64,000 nt of DNA from NCBI GenBank assembly GCA_031761405.1, contig JASEVX010000005.1, positions 38,983,590 through 39,047,589 of the forward strand, read 5' to 3'. Positions 1-8,992 of this stretch are shown here, piece after piece. Numbering within the stretch: position 1 is the stretch's first letter; every line of letters begins with the position of its first letter. The position numbers and the translations under genes were made by a program. The DNA comes from Serripes groenlandicus (taxonomy: Eukaryota; Mollusca; Bivalvia; Cardiida; Cardiidae). The notes beneath the pieces were generated by a model. The model saw only the letters and a program-made list of their open reading frames with translations. It was not told where the DNA came from and made no database searches.

Positions 1-307
1 CAGAATTTTTTAAGTCAATTTGTCAAAAGGAGTAATTGCTTATGATGAGCAATTTCTCCCTCTGCCATAAAGTTTTCAACTGAGTTCAATAACTATAATT
101 TCATTTATACCCTTAGCGTCGTTGTCGCTGTCTGCGTTGTCACAAAACTTTAACCTTACCTCATAACTGAAAAGCCATTTTCAAATCAGACTAAAAACAC
201 AGACAAGTGTTGGCATTCCCTTCATGGCACTCTTGAAGTTGTTTTCAAAGTCATCCGCTTCAGAAATTGTAGTGTGGGCAGGGAAAGCGTCTATATGAGG
301 AAAAGGG

Positions 308-537
308 TTAACCCTTTCCCTCATAAGACAATTCTGCAGCAGACGACTTTGATCGTATTTTGTCAAAACATAGAAAATCTCCATATTTGAATGGATAACC
401 TATGACAAAAAGTGGAAAACATTGTGGCAAAAGGAGAAATTGCACGTTTTGTGCAATTTCTTCTTTTGTCACTATGTTTTCAAAAATCCGTCTGCTGCAG
501 AGGCGTCAGAAAGCGTCTATATGAGGGAAAGGGTTAA
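308..537 (-). mobile_element. TTAA MITE, full length
   Basis: 230 bp between TTAA ends, central hairpin of the GCAC...GTGC form. The remains of another copy (about 235-311) end in the same TTAA. Confidence 0.9.
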
Positions 538-879
538 AGCAAAGCCTCTGAAAGTATCGGGAAGTGCATTCAGTCTCAACAGATTTAATCTCCTGCTCAA
601 AATATTGATGAGCTTTTGTGCAATTACGCATTTACTATTTGGGGCTATAGCTCTGATTTGATCATCAAAAGGGGTTGTCAATCCAGGGGTTGAGAGTTCA
701 AAGATGAGCTAAGTCAACTTACTTCCAGAAAATCAAAGACTACTTTTTAAAGTGAATTTGAAAATTTCTCTAAGAACGAGAAAGAGTCGATCGGATCATG
801 ACCAAGAAGTTAGAGGGAATATCCCCAAAGCCATGATAAATTAAAGACAAACAGAATTATGAATCCTCTTTATTTTCAG

Positions 880-987
880 AACCATGGATGAGCAGCTAGA
901 ATTAGCCATGGACAAAGTGTTTGTGAATTTTGGAGCAGAAATCCTTAAAATTGTTCCTGGGCGTGTTTCAACTGAAGTGGATGCCAG
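880..987 (+). CDS. TALDO1: TALDO1 exon a
   Basis: The acceptor is ttttcag at 873-879 and the donor is gtattt at 988. The exon starts with one base completing an upstream codon and ends AG|, giving an Arg split across the intron. It encodes [20 protein letters not shown] and then [15 protein letters not shown]. Confidence 0.93.
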
Positions 988-3900
988 GTATTTATATTTA
1001 TGTTAACCCTTTACAAAATATGGACATGTTTTGAGGCATCTACAACAGACGACTTTTGAAAACATTGTAACAAAAGGTGTAAAAAAAACTTTCCACATTG
1101 TTTTCAACTTTATTCTATTATTTTATTTTTATTTGTAGATATTTTATTTCTTTTTACTCAGATCATTTTTAAATATGTCTGCTGCAGAATTGTTGTATGT
1201 TGAAAAGGGTTAATGGTAGATTGATAAGATTTGAAGTAAATTAACAAGATCTGATATTTCTATGACAATGTTTTACACTTTTAGTCATGAGGGAAACGGT
1301 TAAAGATAAATTTTTGAATAGAAAGCATTGTGGGAATAGGACAAAGTGCTCATTTTAAGCAATTTCTGCCAACCTTCAATGTTCAAAGTTATCTACTGCA
1401 AAATAGCCGAAATATTTCTGCATGACGGAAATGGGAGTTTTTGTCATGGCCGCCAAGGGGCGGGGCTGTTTTGCCTTATATGGCTATATAGTGAAAACTA
1501 AAAAAAATCTTCTCCTGCAAAATTGTCTGGCCGAATTTCAAATAACATTGAATAACTAAATAACTTTAAATAACTATGAGAATAACTATATGATTCCTTC
1601 AAGCCGTGTTGATCAGTCAAAAAACATGGCTGCCAGGGGGGGCCGGACTGTTTTGTCTTTTTGCCTAATGACAGTGGAGCGATATTGGCCCCCTTGTTAT
1701 TTGAAACCCTTTGAACGGATGCGCATGCAGGTCCTTTTCCACATGTGAAATAATTACAATTAGTTTGATGTTCTTTGAGCACCACTCATATCCTGTTACC
1801 TTATTTACAGATTATCCTTTGATAAAGATGCTATGCTTGTGAGAGCCAAGAGGTTTATACAGATGTATAAAGATGTAGGAATAGATAAAAACAGAATCCT
1901 TATCAAATTGTCTTCAACTTGGGAAGGAATTGAGGCAGCCAAGTAAGTAGTTCCTAGATTGTTTCTTCAAAGAGCTTGTTTTTTTATAAGTTGACAACAT
2001 TAACTTGACACCGACCTTTGTGTGACACATTATCATTTTAAGTCCGACGTATACTGCGCGTCCGTCAACATCATGTCCTCAGTAACCAGTGGGTCAATTG
2101 GGATGAAACTTCACAGCAAGTATCCTCTCAATGAACTCTCCAGAAATATATTGAATCCATGCAGAATTTTGGTTTCCATGGCAACGAAACAAAAAAAACT
2201 TTAAAACTTTTCTTCTCACAAACTGGTTGGCTGATTTTCAAATAATTTTGTAGAAATGTTCCTTCTGTGACCATCTCAGATTCCTTCAAGCCATGTTGAT
2301 TGGTCAAAAATCTCTAAGTGAAAGTGAAGTTTTAACATGGAGATGAAACATTGTGGCAAAAAGAATAAAAAAATTCATTATCAGCAATTTCTTCTTTTGC
2401 CACAATGTTTTAAAAAGTCTTCTGCATGTAGTTATCTGTTAACCCTTTCCCTGTGACTATGTCAAAATACTTTTTCCAGTTTTTAAATTGGTCTTTTGTA
2501 GTTATGTCTCTATTTTACTTCTTCAAATGATAGCTATTAAGCAGACACATTTAACCCTTTCCCTCATATAGACACTTTCTGACGCCTCTGCAGCAGACGG
2601 CTTTTTGAAAACATAGTAACAAAAGAAGAAATTGCACAAAACGTGCAATTTCTCCTTTTGTCACAATGTTTTCCACTTTTAGTCATAGGTTATCCATTCA
2701 ATTATAGAGATTTTCCATTTTTTGACAAAATATGTTCAAAGTTGTCTGCTGCAGAATTGTTGTATGAGGGAAAGGGTTAAATTTGATAATCTTGTGAAGC
2801 ATAGCATACTCGTCGGAGTTGAAATAACCCTTTCCCACATACTATTGTTATGCAGCAGACGACTTTGAAAGCATAATATTATGCAAAAATACGGAAATTC
2901 TCTATATATAAATGTATCATTATTAAATACAGTTTCAAGAGACATTTTGGCAATGGTGCAATTGCTTAGCATGAGCAATTTTTATGTCAAAAATACATTA
3001 CCAGTCATTTAATACCGGATATATAATCTCTACATTTGCCACAATATTGTAATGTCAAAAGGTTTTCTGCTGTTTATGTGTCAAAGTGCGTCTTTAAGTG
3101 GGAAGGGGATAAATGAGAAGTAAAACTTTGTGTAAAGAAAAATGTTGTATACATAGCTTTTTAATTTACAACCCGGATTATGGATTATTTTGTCATACGT
3201 TGCTGCGCAACCCATTAAATTTCTTTCCAACATACAGCATCTTCGAAGACATTTTGATCCTCGCTTTCTGAAACCTCTGCAGCAGATAACTTGTGAAAAC
3301 ATTGTGGCAAAAGAATAATTTATTACAAATTTGCCTAGATATTCTAAAATTCATCTGCTGTAGATTTGCAGTATGTAGGAAAAGTTATGGAAAGTCTCCA
3401 TAAATGATGGTACAATTATTGAATCGAGTTGAATGTAATAATGTGTCATAAGGAGAAATTTTTAAACATGATCCAGGGCCTTTTTACCTTATATAAGTGA
3501 CGCCGATATTCGGTGTCTTCCCAATTGAAAAAACGTTGTTTTTTTCCCATTTTTTTTTTTTTTTTTAAAGTGAACTGAAATAATCATTTGGGTAACACTA
3601 TTAACAGATATATTTGTCTTGTTTAAGGTAATATGATTGTTTAATTGCATTATATAAAGCAAAAGTCTTTAAGTTATTGTAAAAAGGACTATTTATATAG
3701 CCATATGTTATATGTCTAATTTTTCCCTTTTTGGGCGAAAATCGCGCTAAAATTTCCCAAAATGAAAGGCTAAGGCCTCTTCCCAATTTCTAGAAAAAAG
3801 ACCCTGCCTCATATAGACGCTTTCTGACGCCTCTGCAGCAGACGGCTTTTTGAAAACATAGTGACAAAAGAAGAAATTGCACAAATGTGCAATTTCTCCT

Positions 3901-6900
3901 TTTGCCATAATGTTTTCCACTTTTAGTCATAGGTTATCCATTCAATTATAAAGATTTTCCATTTTTTGGCAAAAAAAATTCAAAGTCGTCTGCTGCAGAA
4001 TTGTCATATGAGGGAATGGGTTAAGGATGATGAAGGTGTGCCCTGTATGTCTATTTCCCACACACAAAAAATCTGCAGAAGACGACTTTTGAAACATCTA
4101 CCAAAAATGGAAAAATCTCTATAAATGAATGTAAAACCATTGAAATGAGTATTTTCTCATTGAATATAGGCTGCTTTTCCCCATGTTTTGTTGATTACCG
4201 GTATATTGACTTGACATAACGAAATGAATATGTCTGAAGGTTGAAAGGATATTTTTGATTAGAAGATTGATGGATTGGGTTTCATGTTGATGGTATTTCA
4301 ATGATGATGGCGAGGCGAAACAGACATTGTATTGTAAAAAGTTTTATTTGCCTGACAATGTAAACCTGTTTTTACAGTACATGTATCGGGTCTCCAAGCT
4401 TTCAATCTGTAACCCTATGCCTCCTGATTCAGCATTTATTTTGATTTCCGATGGAGTAGACAATTTTTTACCCTTTCTCCCATGAACACATTTTTATGCA
4501 TCTGCAGCAGATAACTTTTGAAAACATTGTGGTAAAAGGAGAAATTGCTCATAATTAGCAATTTCTTCTTTTTCAACTATTTTAAAAGTCATCTGCTGCA
4601 AAGGAGTCAGAAAGCGTCTGTATATGGGAAAGGGTTAAGATATTATATCAAGCAACTGTTTAATGATGTAAAAATCTAGGATCTATGTTTTGCTGCTTAT
4701 TAATGATTTTATTTAATCATTATGGGACACTTTCGGACAATTCTCATCCCTTTTTTCACATCAGACTCATTCTGCAGTCTACTTTCGAAAATATCACTCA
4801 TTATGAGCAATTTCCTCTTTTGCCACAATGTTTTTTACTCTTTAAGATAATATTACTTTTAGTTATAGAGATTTTCCATCATTGTTTTGCCAAGATGATT
4901 TCAAAGGTGTCTGCTGCATATTTGTTGTATGAGAGAAGGATTAAAAATCTAGTTTTCCAATTGGATTGTTGTAAGGTAAATGTGTATATTTTTATGGTCA
5001 AACTCTCTAATTTTTGTATTAAAACAAACAAACAAAACCACTATTATTTAACAGGATACACACAACTTATAAATAAAGAATAAATAGTAAAGTTTAAACA
5101 CCCACATAGTCCTCTAACTATTGAAAGGATATTTATAGTAACAGGATGTATAGGAAACAGACCAGAACTAAATTGAAAATGAATATCCCTACAGTTGTTG
5201 AATTTCACATAATTTACCAATTACTTGAAGCATGTTTTTGTTAACCCTTTCCCTCATATAGACGCTTTCTGACGCCTCTGCTGCAGACAGCATTTTGAAA
5301 ACGAGCATTTTCTCTTTTGCCACAATGTTTTCCACTTTCAGTCATTGGTTATCCATTCAATTATGTTGATTTCTATTTTTTAACAAAATATGTTCAAAGT
5401 CGTCTGCTGCAGAATTGTCGTATGTGGGAAAGGGTTAAAAGCATTTGCAGCAAATGACTTCTGACTTCTTAATTCTTTGTGGCAAAATGAAAAATTGCTT
5501 GTAATAACTAAGTTCTCCTTTTGTCACAACTATAATTTATAATCCTATTAACATTTACAGAGATATTTCATATTTTTCCCTATATGATTTGCAAAGTTTA
5601 CTGTAGATTTATTGAATGAAAGTTAAGGGTTTGACCTTCTTTGAATACTATATGAGGATAAAAATTCATTACCCTTCCACACTATTATTTAATCTGCAGC
5701 AGCCGAATAATGTATAACCCTTTCCCCCATACGACAATTCTGCAGCAGACGACTTTGAACGTATTCTATCAAAACATAGAAAATCTCCATAGTTGTATGG
5801 ATAACCTATGACAAAAAGTGGAAAACATTGTGGCAAAAGGAGAAATTGCATGTTTTGAGCAATTTCTTCTTTTGTCACTATGTTTTCAAAAAGCCGTCTG
5901 CTGCAGAGGCGTCAGAAAGCGTCTATATGAGGAAAAGGGATAACAATTGAATAGAGTTGAAATCATTGTGGCAAAAGGAGAAAATTGCTCATTATGAGCA
6001 ATTTCTCTTTTTTTCACAATGTTAAGAAGAGTTGTCTGATGCAGAGGCATTAACCCTTTCCCTCATATGACAATTCTGCAGCAGATGACTTTAAACATAT
6101 TTTGTCAAAAAATAGAATATCTCTATAATTGAAGAGAAAACATTGTGTCAAAAGGAGAAATTTTTGAGCAATTTCTTCTTTTGTCACTACATTTTCGAAA
6201 AAGCTGTCTGCTGCATTGGGGTCAGAAAGCGTCTATATGAGGGAAAGGGTTTAAAAAGCATCTGTATTAGGGAAAGGATTAACAACTTGAAATTTTGTGG
6301 GGCACAATCAATTATTATTTCTCCCTTTCTCACAATGTTATCCCCAGTTCTTGACAGTAAAGAATATGAAGGGTAGGATTCACTCATTCCCTGGTGCAGA
6401 TGACCTCCAACTCTACAACTTCCGAAAACAGTGTAGAAATTGACCAGAATATAACATTAAAGGAGAGACTATCATAATGAGCAGTTTTCCTTTTTAAATT
6501 CTATTCAATAATGATACTTTCATTTAAAGAGAGTGTCTATTTGTATGCATATAATTTTTAAGAGTGTTTGCTTCAGATTTGTCATATGTGGGAAAAGGTT
6601 AACCCTTTCCCTCATATAGACGCTGCATCTCTGCAGCAGAAGGCTTTTTGAAAACATAGTGACAAAAAAGAAGAAATTGCTCAAAACGAGCAATTTCTCC
6701 TTTTGACACAATGTTTTCCACTTTCCTTTCAGTTATAGAGATTTTCTATTTTTTGACCAAATATGTTCAAAGTCGTCTGCTGCAGAATTGTCGTATGAGG
6801 GAAAGGATTAAGTTCTACATGTTTACGTTTTTACTTTCAGAGTACTGGAGAAAGAGTATGGAATTCATTGTAATATGACCCTTCTCTTTAACTTCACGCA

Positions 6901-6901
6901 G
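880..6901 (+). CDS. TALDO1: Transaldolase, partial gene (three internal exons)
   Basis: Transaldolase moves a three-carbon dihydroxyacetone unit between sugar phosphates in the cytosolic non-oxidative pentose phosphate pathway, through a Schiff base on a lysine. Three exons are seen at 880-987, 1811-1942 and 6841-6901, all with AG/GT borders and matching phases, about 100 codons in total. Key matches to animal transaldolase are [20 protein letters not shown], then LSFDKDAM, then [11 protein letters not shown] (which holds the catalytic Lys), then [15 protein letters not shown]. The family is about 337 residues long, so the N-terminal exons lie left of the window. The C-terminal exons (about 165 residues) should lie right of 6901 but are absent before the assembly gap at 8197, beyond which an opposing gene starts. 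The introns are filled with TTAA MITEs. The family call is very secure; completeness of the locus is not. Confidence 0.95.
1003..1213 (+). mobile_element. TTAA MITE, diverged
   Basis: TTAACCCTTTAC to GTTGTATGTTGAAAAGGGTTAA, 15 bp past the donor of TALDO1 exon a. The inner hairpin is largely lost. Confidence 0.8.
1435..1790 (-). mobile_element. Fragment of GGCCATG-core pearl-like element
   Basis: Reverse-orientation copies of the core (ATGGCCGCCAAGGGGCGGGG, CAAAAAACATGGCTGCCAGG) of the family seen complete at 17051-17990. Confidence 0.7.
1811..1942 (+). CDS. TALDO1: TALDO1 exon b (catalytic lysine)
   Basis: The acceptor is ttatttacag and the donor is gtaagt at 1943. It encodes [20 protein letters not shown] and then [19 protein letters not shown]. 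The Lys of the [11 protein letters not shown] motif corresponds to the Schiff-base lysine (Lys142 in the human enzyme). Confidence 0.95.
2030..2330 (-). mobile_element. Fragment of pearl-like element, linker part
   Basis: Reverse complement of the 3' linker of the same family (GTTGCCATGGAAACCA, TTTCATCCCAATTGACCCAC). The ends are missing. Confidence 0.7.
2551..2780 (+). mobile_element. TTAA MITE, full length
   Basis: 230 bp, both TTAA and both termini intact; the hairpin reads GCAC AAAAC GTGC. Confidence 0.93.
2824..3115 (-). mobile_element. TTAA MITE, diverged
   Basis: Begins AATAACCCTTTCCCACATAC and ends GTGGGAAGGGGATAA; internal arms are still recognisable. Confidence 0.65.
3262..3395 (+). 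mobile_element. TTAA MITE remnant
   Basis: CGCTTTCTGAAACCTCTGCA through CATCTGCTGTAGATTTGC; termini eroded. Confidence 0.55.
3801..4023 (+). mobile_element. TTAA MITE, left TTAA lost
   Basis: GCCTCATATAGACGCTTTC to TATGAGGGAATGGGTTAA; the hairpin reads GCAC AAAT GTGC. Confidence 0.85.
4466..4638. mobile_element. TTAA MITE, symmetric variant
   Basis: Both ends carry the GACGC-type arm (ATGCATCTGCAGCAG and GGAGTCAGAAAGCGTCTGTA), so this 173-bp copy is a near-complete palindrome lacking the AT-rich right arm. Confidence 0.7.
4725..4947 (+). mobile_element. TTAA MITE, diverged
   Basis: From ACACTTTCGGACAATTCTC to TTGTATGAGAGAAGGATTAA, with an intact TTATGAGCAATTTCCTCTTT core. Confidence 0.6.
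5241..5438 (+). mobile_element. TTAA MITE, internal deletion
   Basis: Both TTAA termini intact. The left half of the central hairpin is deleted (AAAACGAGCATTTTCTC). Confidence 0.85.
5714..5943 (-). mobile_element. TTAA MITE, full length, ends mutated to ATAA
   Basis: TATAACCCTTTCCCCCATAC to ATGAGGAAAAGGGATAA; all internal arms present. Confidence 0.85.
6050..6254 (-). mobile_element. TTAA MITE, chained to neighbours
   Basis: TTAACCCTTTCCCTCATATG to ATATGAGGGAAAGGGTTTAA. A half copy (5944-6053) ends in its left TTAA, and another short piece (to 6293) follows. Confidence 0.8.
6599..6811 (+). mobile_element. TTAA MITE, 29 bp before a TALDO1 exon
   Basis: TTAACCCTTTCCCTCATATA to TATGAGGGAAAGGATTAA; hairpin GCTC AAAAC GAGC. 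Confidence 0.9.
6841..6901 (+). CDS. TALDO1: TALDO1 exon c (last one visible)
   Basis: The acceptor is ttactttcag and the donor is gtaagt at 6902. It encodes [29 protein letters not shown] ends only 29 bp upstream of this exon. The next expected exon (human AVACAEAGVTLISPFVGR region) is not found in 6902-8196. Confidence 0.94.
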
Positions 6902-6964
6902 GTAAGTCCTTTTTGATTTTCTTACAGTATTTTCAACAGCATACAACAAATATGCAGTAGACTA

Positions 6965-7195
6965 CTTCAAAACTTATTGGAGGAATCCGCCTTGGTTGAG
7001 GGGTTAGCGTCTGGGATTTGAAGCCAGGCATCTCAGGTTCGATCCCTAGTTGCAGCACAACTGTCATGGTGGAGTGCCCTTGGGTAGGCCAATTTCCCAG
7101 CCTAGTACTGGTTTGTTTACCCAGGGATGATGAATAAGTGAACTGTTGCCGTGATATTTTGAAAGTGGCGACGTAAAACCCACAATAAAATGAAA
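6965..7195 (+). mobile_element. tRNA-headed SINE
   Basis: A-box-like GGTTGAGGGGTTAGCGTC and B-box GGTTCGATCCC, then a body with GGTGGAGTGCCCTTGGG and CTAGTACTGGTTTGTTTACC, ending in ACAATAAAATGAAAAATC. The homologous copy at 45865-46084 shares the body, which supports a SINE rather than a tRNA gene. Confidence 0.75.
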
Positions 7196-7259
7196 AATCA
7201 AAACATAGTGGCAAAAACAGGAAAAAAACATCTCCTTAAATGAGAGTTTTAATTATGAA

Positions 7260-7392
7260 ATACAGTTGAAATCATTGTGGAAAATGGAGAAATTGCCCTT
7301 TTTCTGAGCAAATTCTTCTTTAGCCATAATGTTTTCAAAAGTGTGCTACTGCAGAGGCGTCAGAAAGCGTCTGTATGTCGCAAAGGGTTAAG
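7260..7392 (-). mobile_element. TTAA MITE, right half only
   Basis: AGTTGAAATCATTGTGG through GGCGTCAGAAAGCGTCTGTA to GCAAAGGGTTAA. Confidence 0.65.
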
Positions 7393-7534
7393 TGAGATAT
7401 AATCACCATAATGGCAGTTGTTTGTATGTGCATTTGAGCTTGTCCTGAGCTATAATTTCTAAATGCATCAGTGAACTTTCAAATGACTGGGTACAGAATC
7501 TCATTGATCAGAGTATATTCTACAGTCAATAAAT

Positions 7535-7740
7535 TTAACCCTTTCCCTCATATAGACGCTTTCTAACGCCTCTGCAGCAGACGGCTTTTTGAAAACATAG
7601 TGACAAAAGAAGAAATTGCACAAAACGTGCAATTTCTCCTTTTGCCACCATGTTTTCCACTTTTTGTCATAGGTTGGTTATCCATTCAGTTACGTTCAAA
7701 GTCGTCTGCTGCAGAAGTGTCGTATGAGGGAAAGGGTTAA
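7535..7740 (+). mobile_element. TTAA MITE
   Basis: Both TTAA termini intact; about 24 bp of the AT-rich right arm missing; hairpin GCAC AAAAC GTGC. Confidence 0.9.
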
Positions 7741-7776
7741 TAAATTTAAAGGTGATGGCTATCATTAATATAATTT

Positions 7777-8196
7777 AAAATGGATCCATCTACATAGTTA
7801 ACATATTACTTAACCCTTTCCCTCATACGACAATTCTGCAGCAGCCGACTTTGAACGTATTTTGTCAAAACATAGCAAATCTCCATAACTGAATGGATAA
7901 CCTATGACAAAAAGTGGAAAACATTGTGGCAAAAGAAGAAATTGCATGTTTTGTGCAATTTCTTCTTTTGTCACTATGTTTTCAAAAAGCCGTCTGCTGC
8001 AGAGGCGTCCGAAAGCGTCTATATTAGGGAAAGGGTTAAATAAACTAAGCTTGTTAGAAGGTTCTGTCAACTTGTGTAGATACTGATAAAACAGTGCAGA
8101 TGGACGATCAAGATCTACATAGTTAACATATTACTTAAATAAACTAAGCTTGGTAGATAGTTCTGTCAACTTGTGTAGATACTGATATAACAGTGC
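7777..8196 (+). repeat. Two tandem ~95-100 bp units running into the gap; unit 1 carries a MITE
   Basis: Unit 2 (8097-8196) and unit 1 (7777-8096, minus its MITE) share TACATAGTTAACATATTAC, AATAAACTAAGCTTG and TTCTGTCAACTTGTGTAGAT with few differences. Unit 1 has a TTAA MITE at its single TTAA; unit 2 is empty. The units may be a small satellite or two unmerged haplotypes at a contig end. Confidence 0.85.
7810..8039 (-). mobile_element. TTAA MITE, filled site with matching empty site next to it
   Basis: Type member of the dominant family: TTAA, then CCCTTTCCCTCATACGACAA, nested palindrome arms (CTGCAGCAGACGACTTT-like and its inverse), a central GAAATTGC...GCAATTTC hairpin, then AGGGAAAGGG and TTAA. 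Strand here means the arm carrying GACGCTTTCTGACGCC is taken as the left end. The short core sequence and TTAA duplication resemble non-autonomous piggyBac-type elements. Confidence 0.92.
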
Positions 8197-8396
8197 NNNN
8201 NNNNNNNNNNNNNNNNNNNNNNNNNNNNNNNNNNNNNNNNNNNNNNNNNNNNNNNNNNNNNNNNNNNNNNNNNNNNNNNNNNNNNNNNNNNNNNNNNNNN
8301 NNNNNNNNNNNNNNNNNNNNNNNNNNNNNNNNNNNNNNNNNNNNNNNNNNNNNNNNNNNNNNNNNNNNNNNNNNNNNNNNNNNNNNNNNNNNNNNN
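8197..8396. other. Assembly gap of 200 N
   Basis: Exactly 200 undetermined bases. A round number suggests a placeholder rather than a measured size. The left edge is a tandem ~98-bp repeat (7777-8196). Both flanking genes lose their 3' exons here. Confidence 0.99.
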
Positions 8397-8560
8397 AACA
8401 AGATAGGAAAACCATGTTTGAAGTTACAGACAACGGTTTAATTTTTCCCTGATTGATATGAATTTTAATGTTTTTGAACACATTTTGGGATATTGGAAAT
8501 TACTCATAATAAGTTATTTCTCATTTTCACATTACATTTTAGCCTGTCAAAACATCAAAT

Positions 8561-8792
8561 ATGTTTACCCTTCCCTACACGCAGACACATTTAAAGCAGA
8601 TGACTTTTGAAAACATTATGGCAAAAGAAGAAGAAGATGCACAAAATAAGTTGTTTCTCCTTTCCCCACAATATCTTAAAACTATTCAATTTAGTAAACT
8701 ATTATATCATTTATATATTTTCCATAGTTGTTGCCTAGATGTTTTGAAAGTGGACTGCTGCAGATTTGTTGTTTGTGGAAAAGGGTATATGG
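8561..8792 (+). mobile_element. TTAA MITE, diverged, beside the gap
   Basis: TTTACCCTTCCCTACACGCA to TTGTTTGTGGAAAAGGGTA. Confidence 0.65.
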
Positions 8793-8886
8793 TTGAATAG
8801 AGGAAAGACGATATGTATACAATATACAATGTTAGTATGAAAAGGGTGATTATGTAGCACACACTATTCTACACATGCATCCTCAC

Positions 8887-8992
8887 CCTTTGTTGTTGGG
8901 CTTTTTGAATGGTGGCAATTTGTTGGGCAACCACTGACAACACTTCAATGTCAATACGATTGAACTCATCAAAACAAGCCCAAGCTCCGGCA
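8887..8992 (-). CDS. DNAH1: DNAH1 coding exon 28 (AAA1 Walker B; last visible exon)
   Basis: It encodes [20 protein letters not shown] and then [15 protein letters not shown], residues about 1570-1605. The acceptor is tttacag; the good donor gtgagg at 8881-8886 shows that the transcript continues. The next expected exon (start of VERFMFEGV-type sequence) is absent between 8886 and 8397. Confidence 0.96.

Noticed and set aside
6995..7060. A tRNA gene (A- and B-box present)
   Set aside because: The head does not fold into a full cloverleaf by eye and is joined to a SINE body shared with 45865-46084.
8131..8481. Open frames crossing the gap region
   Set aside because: Most of their codons are undetermined bases; they carry no information.
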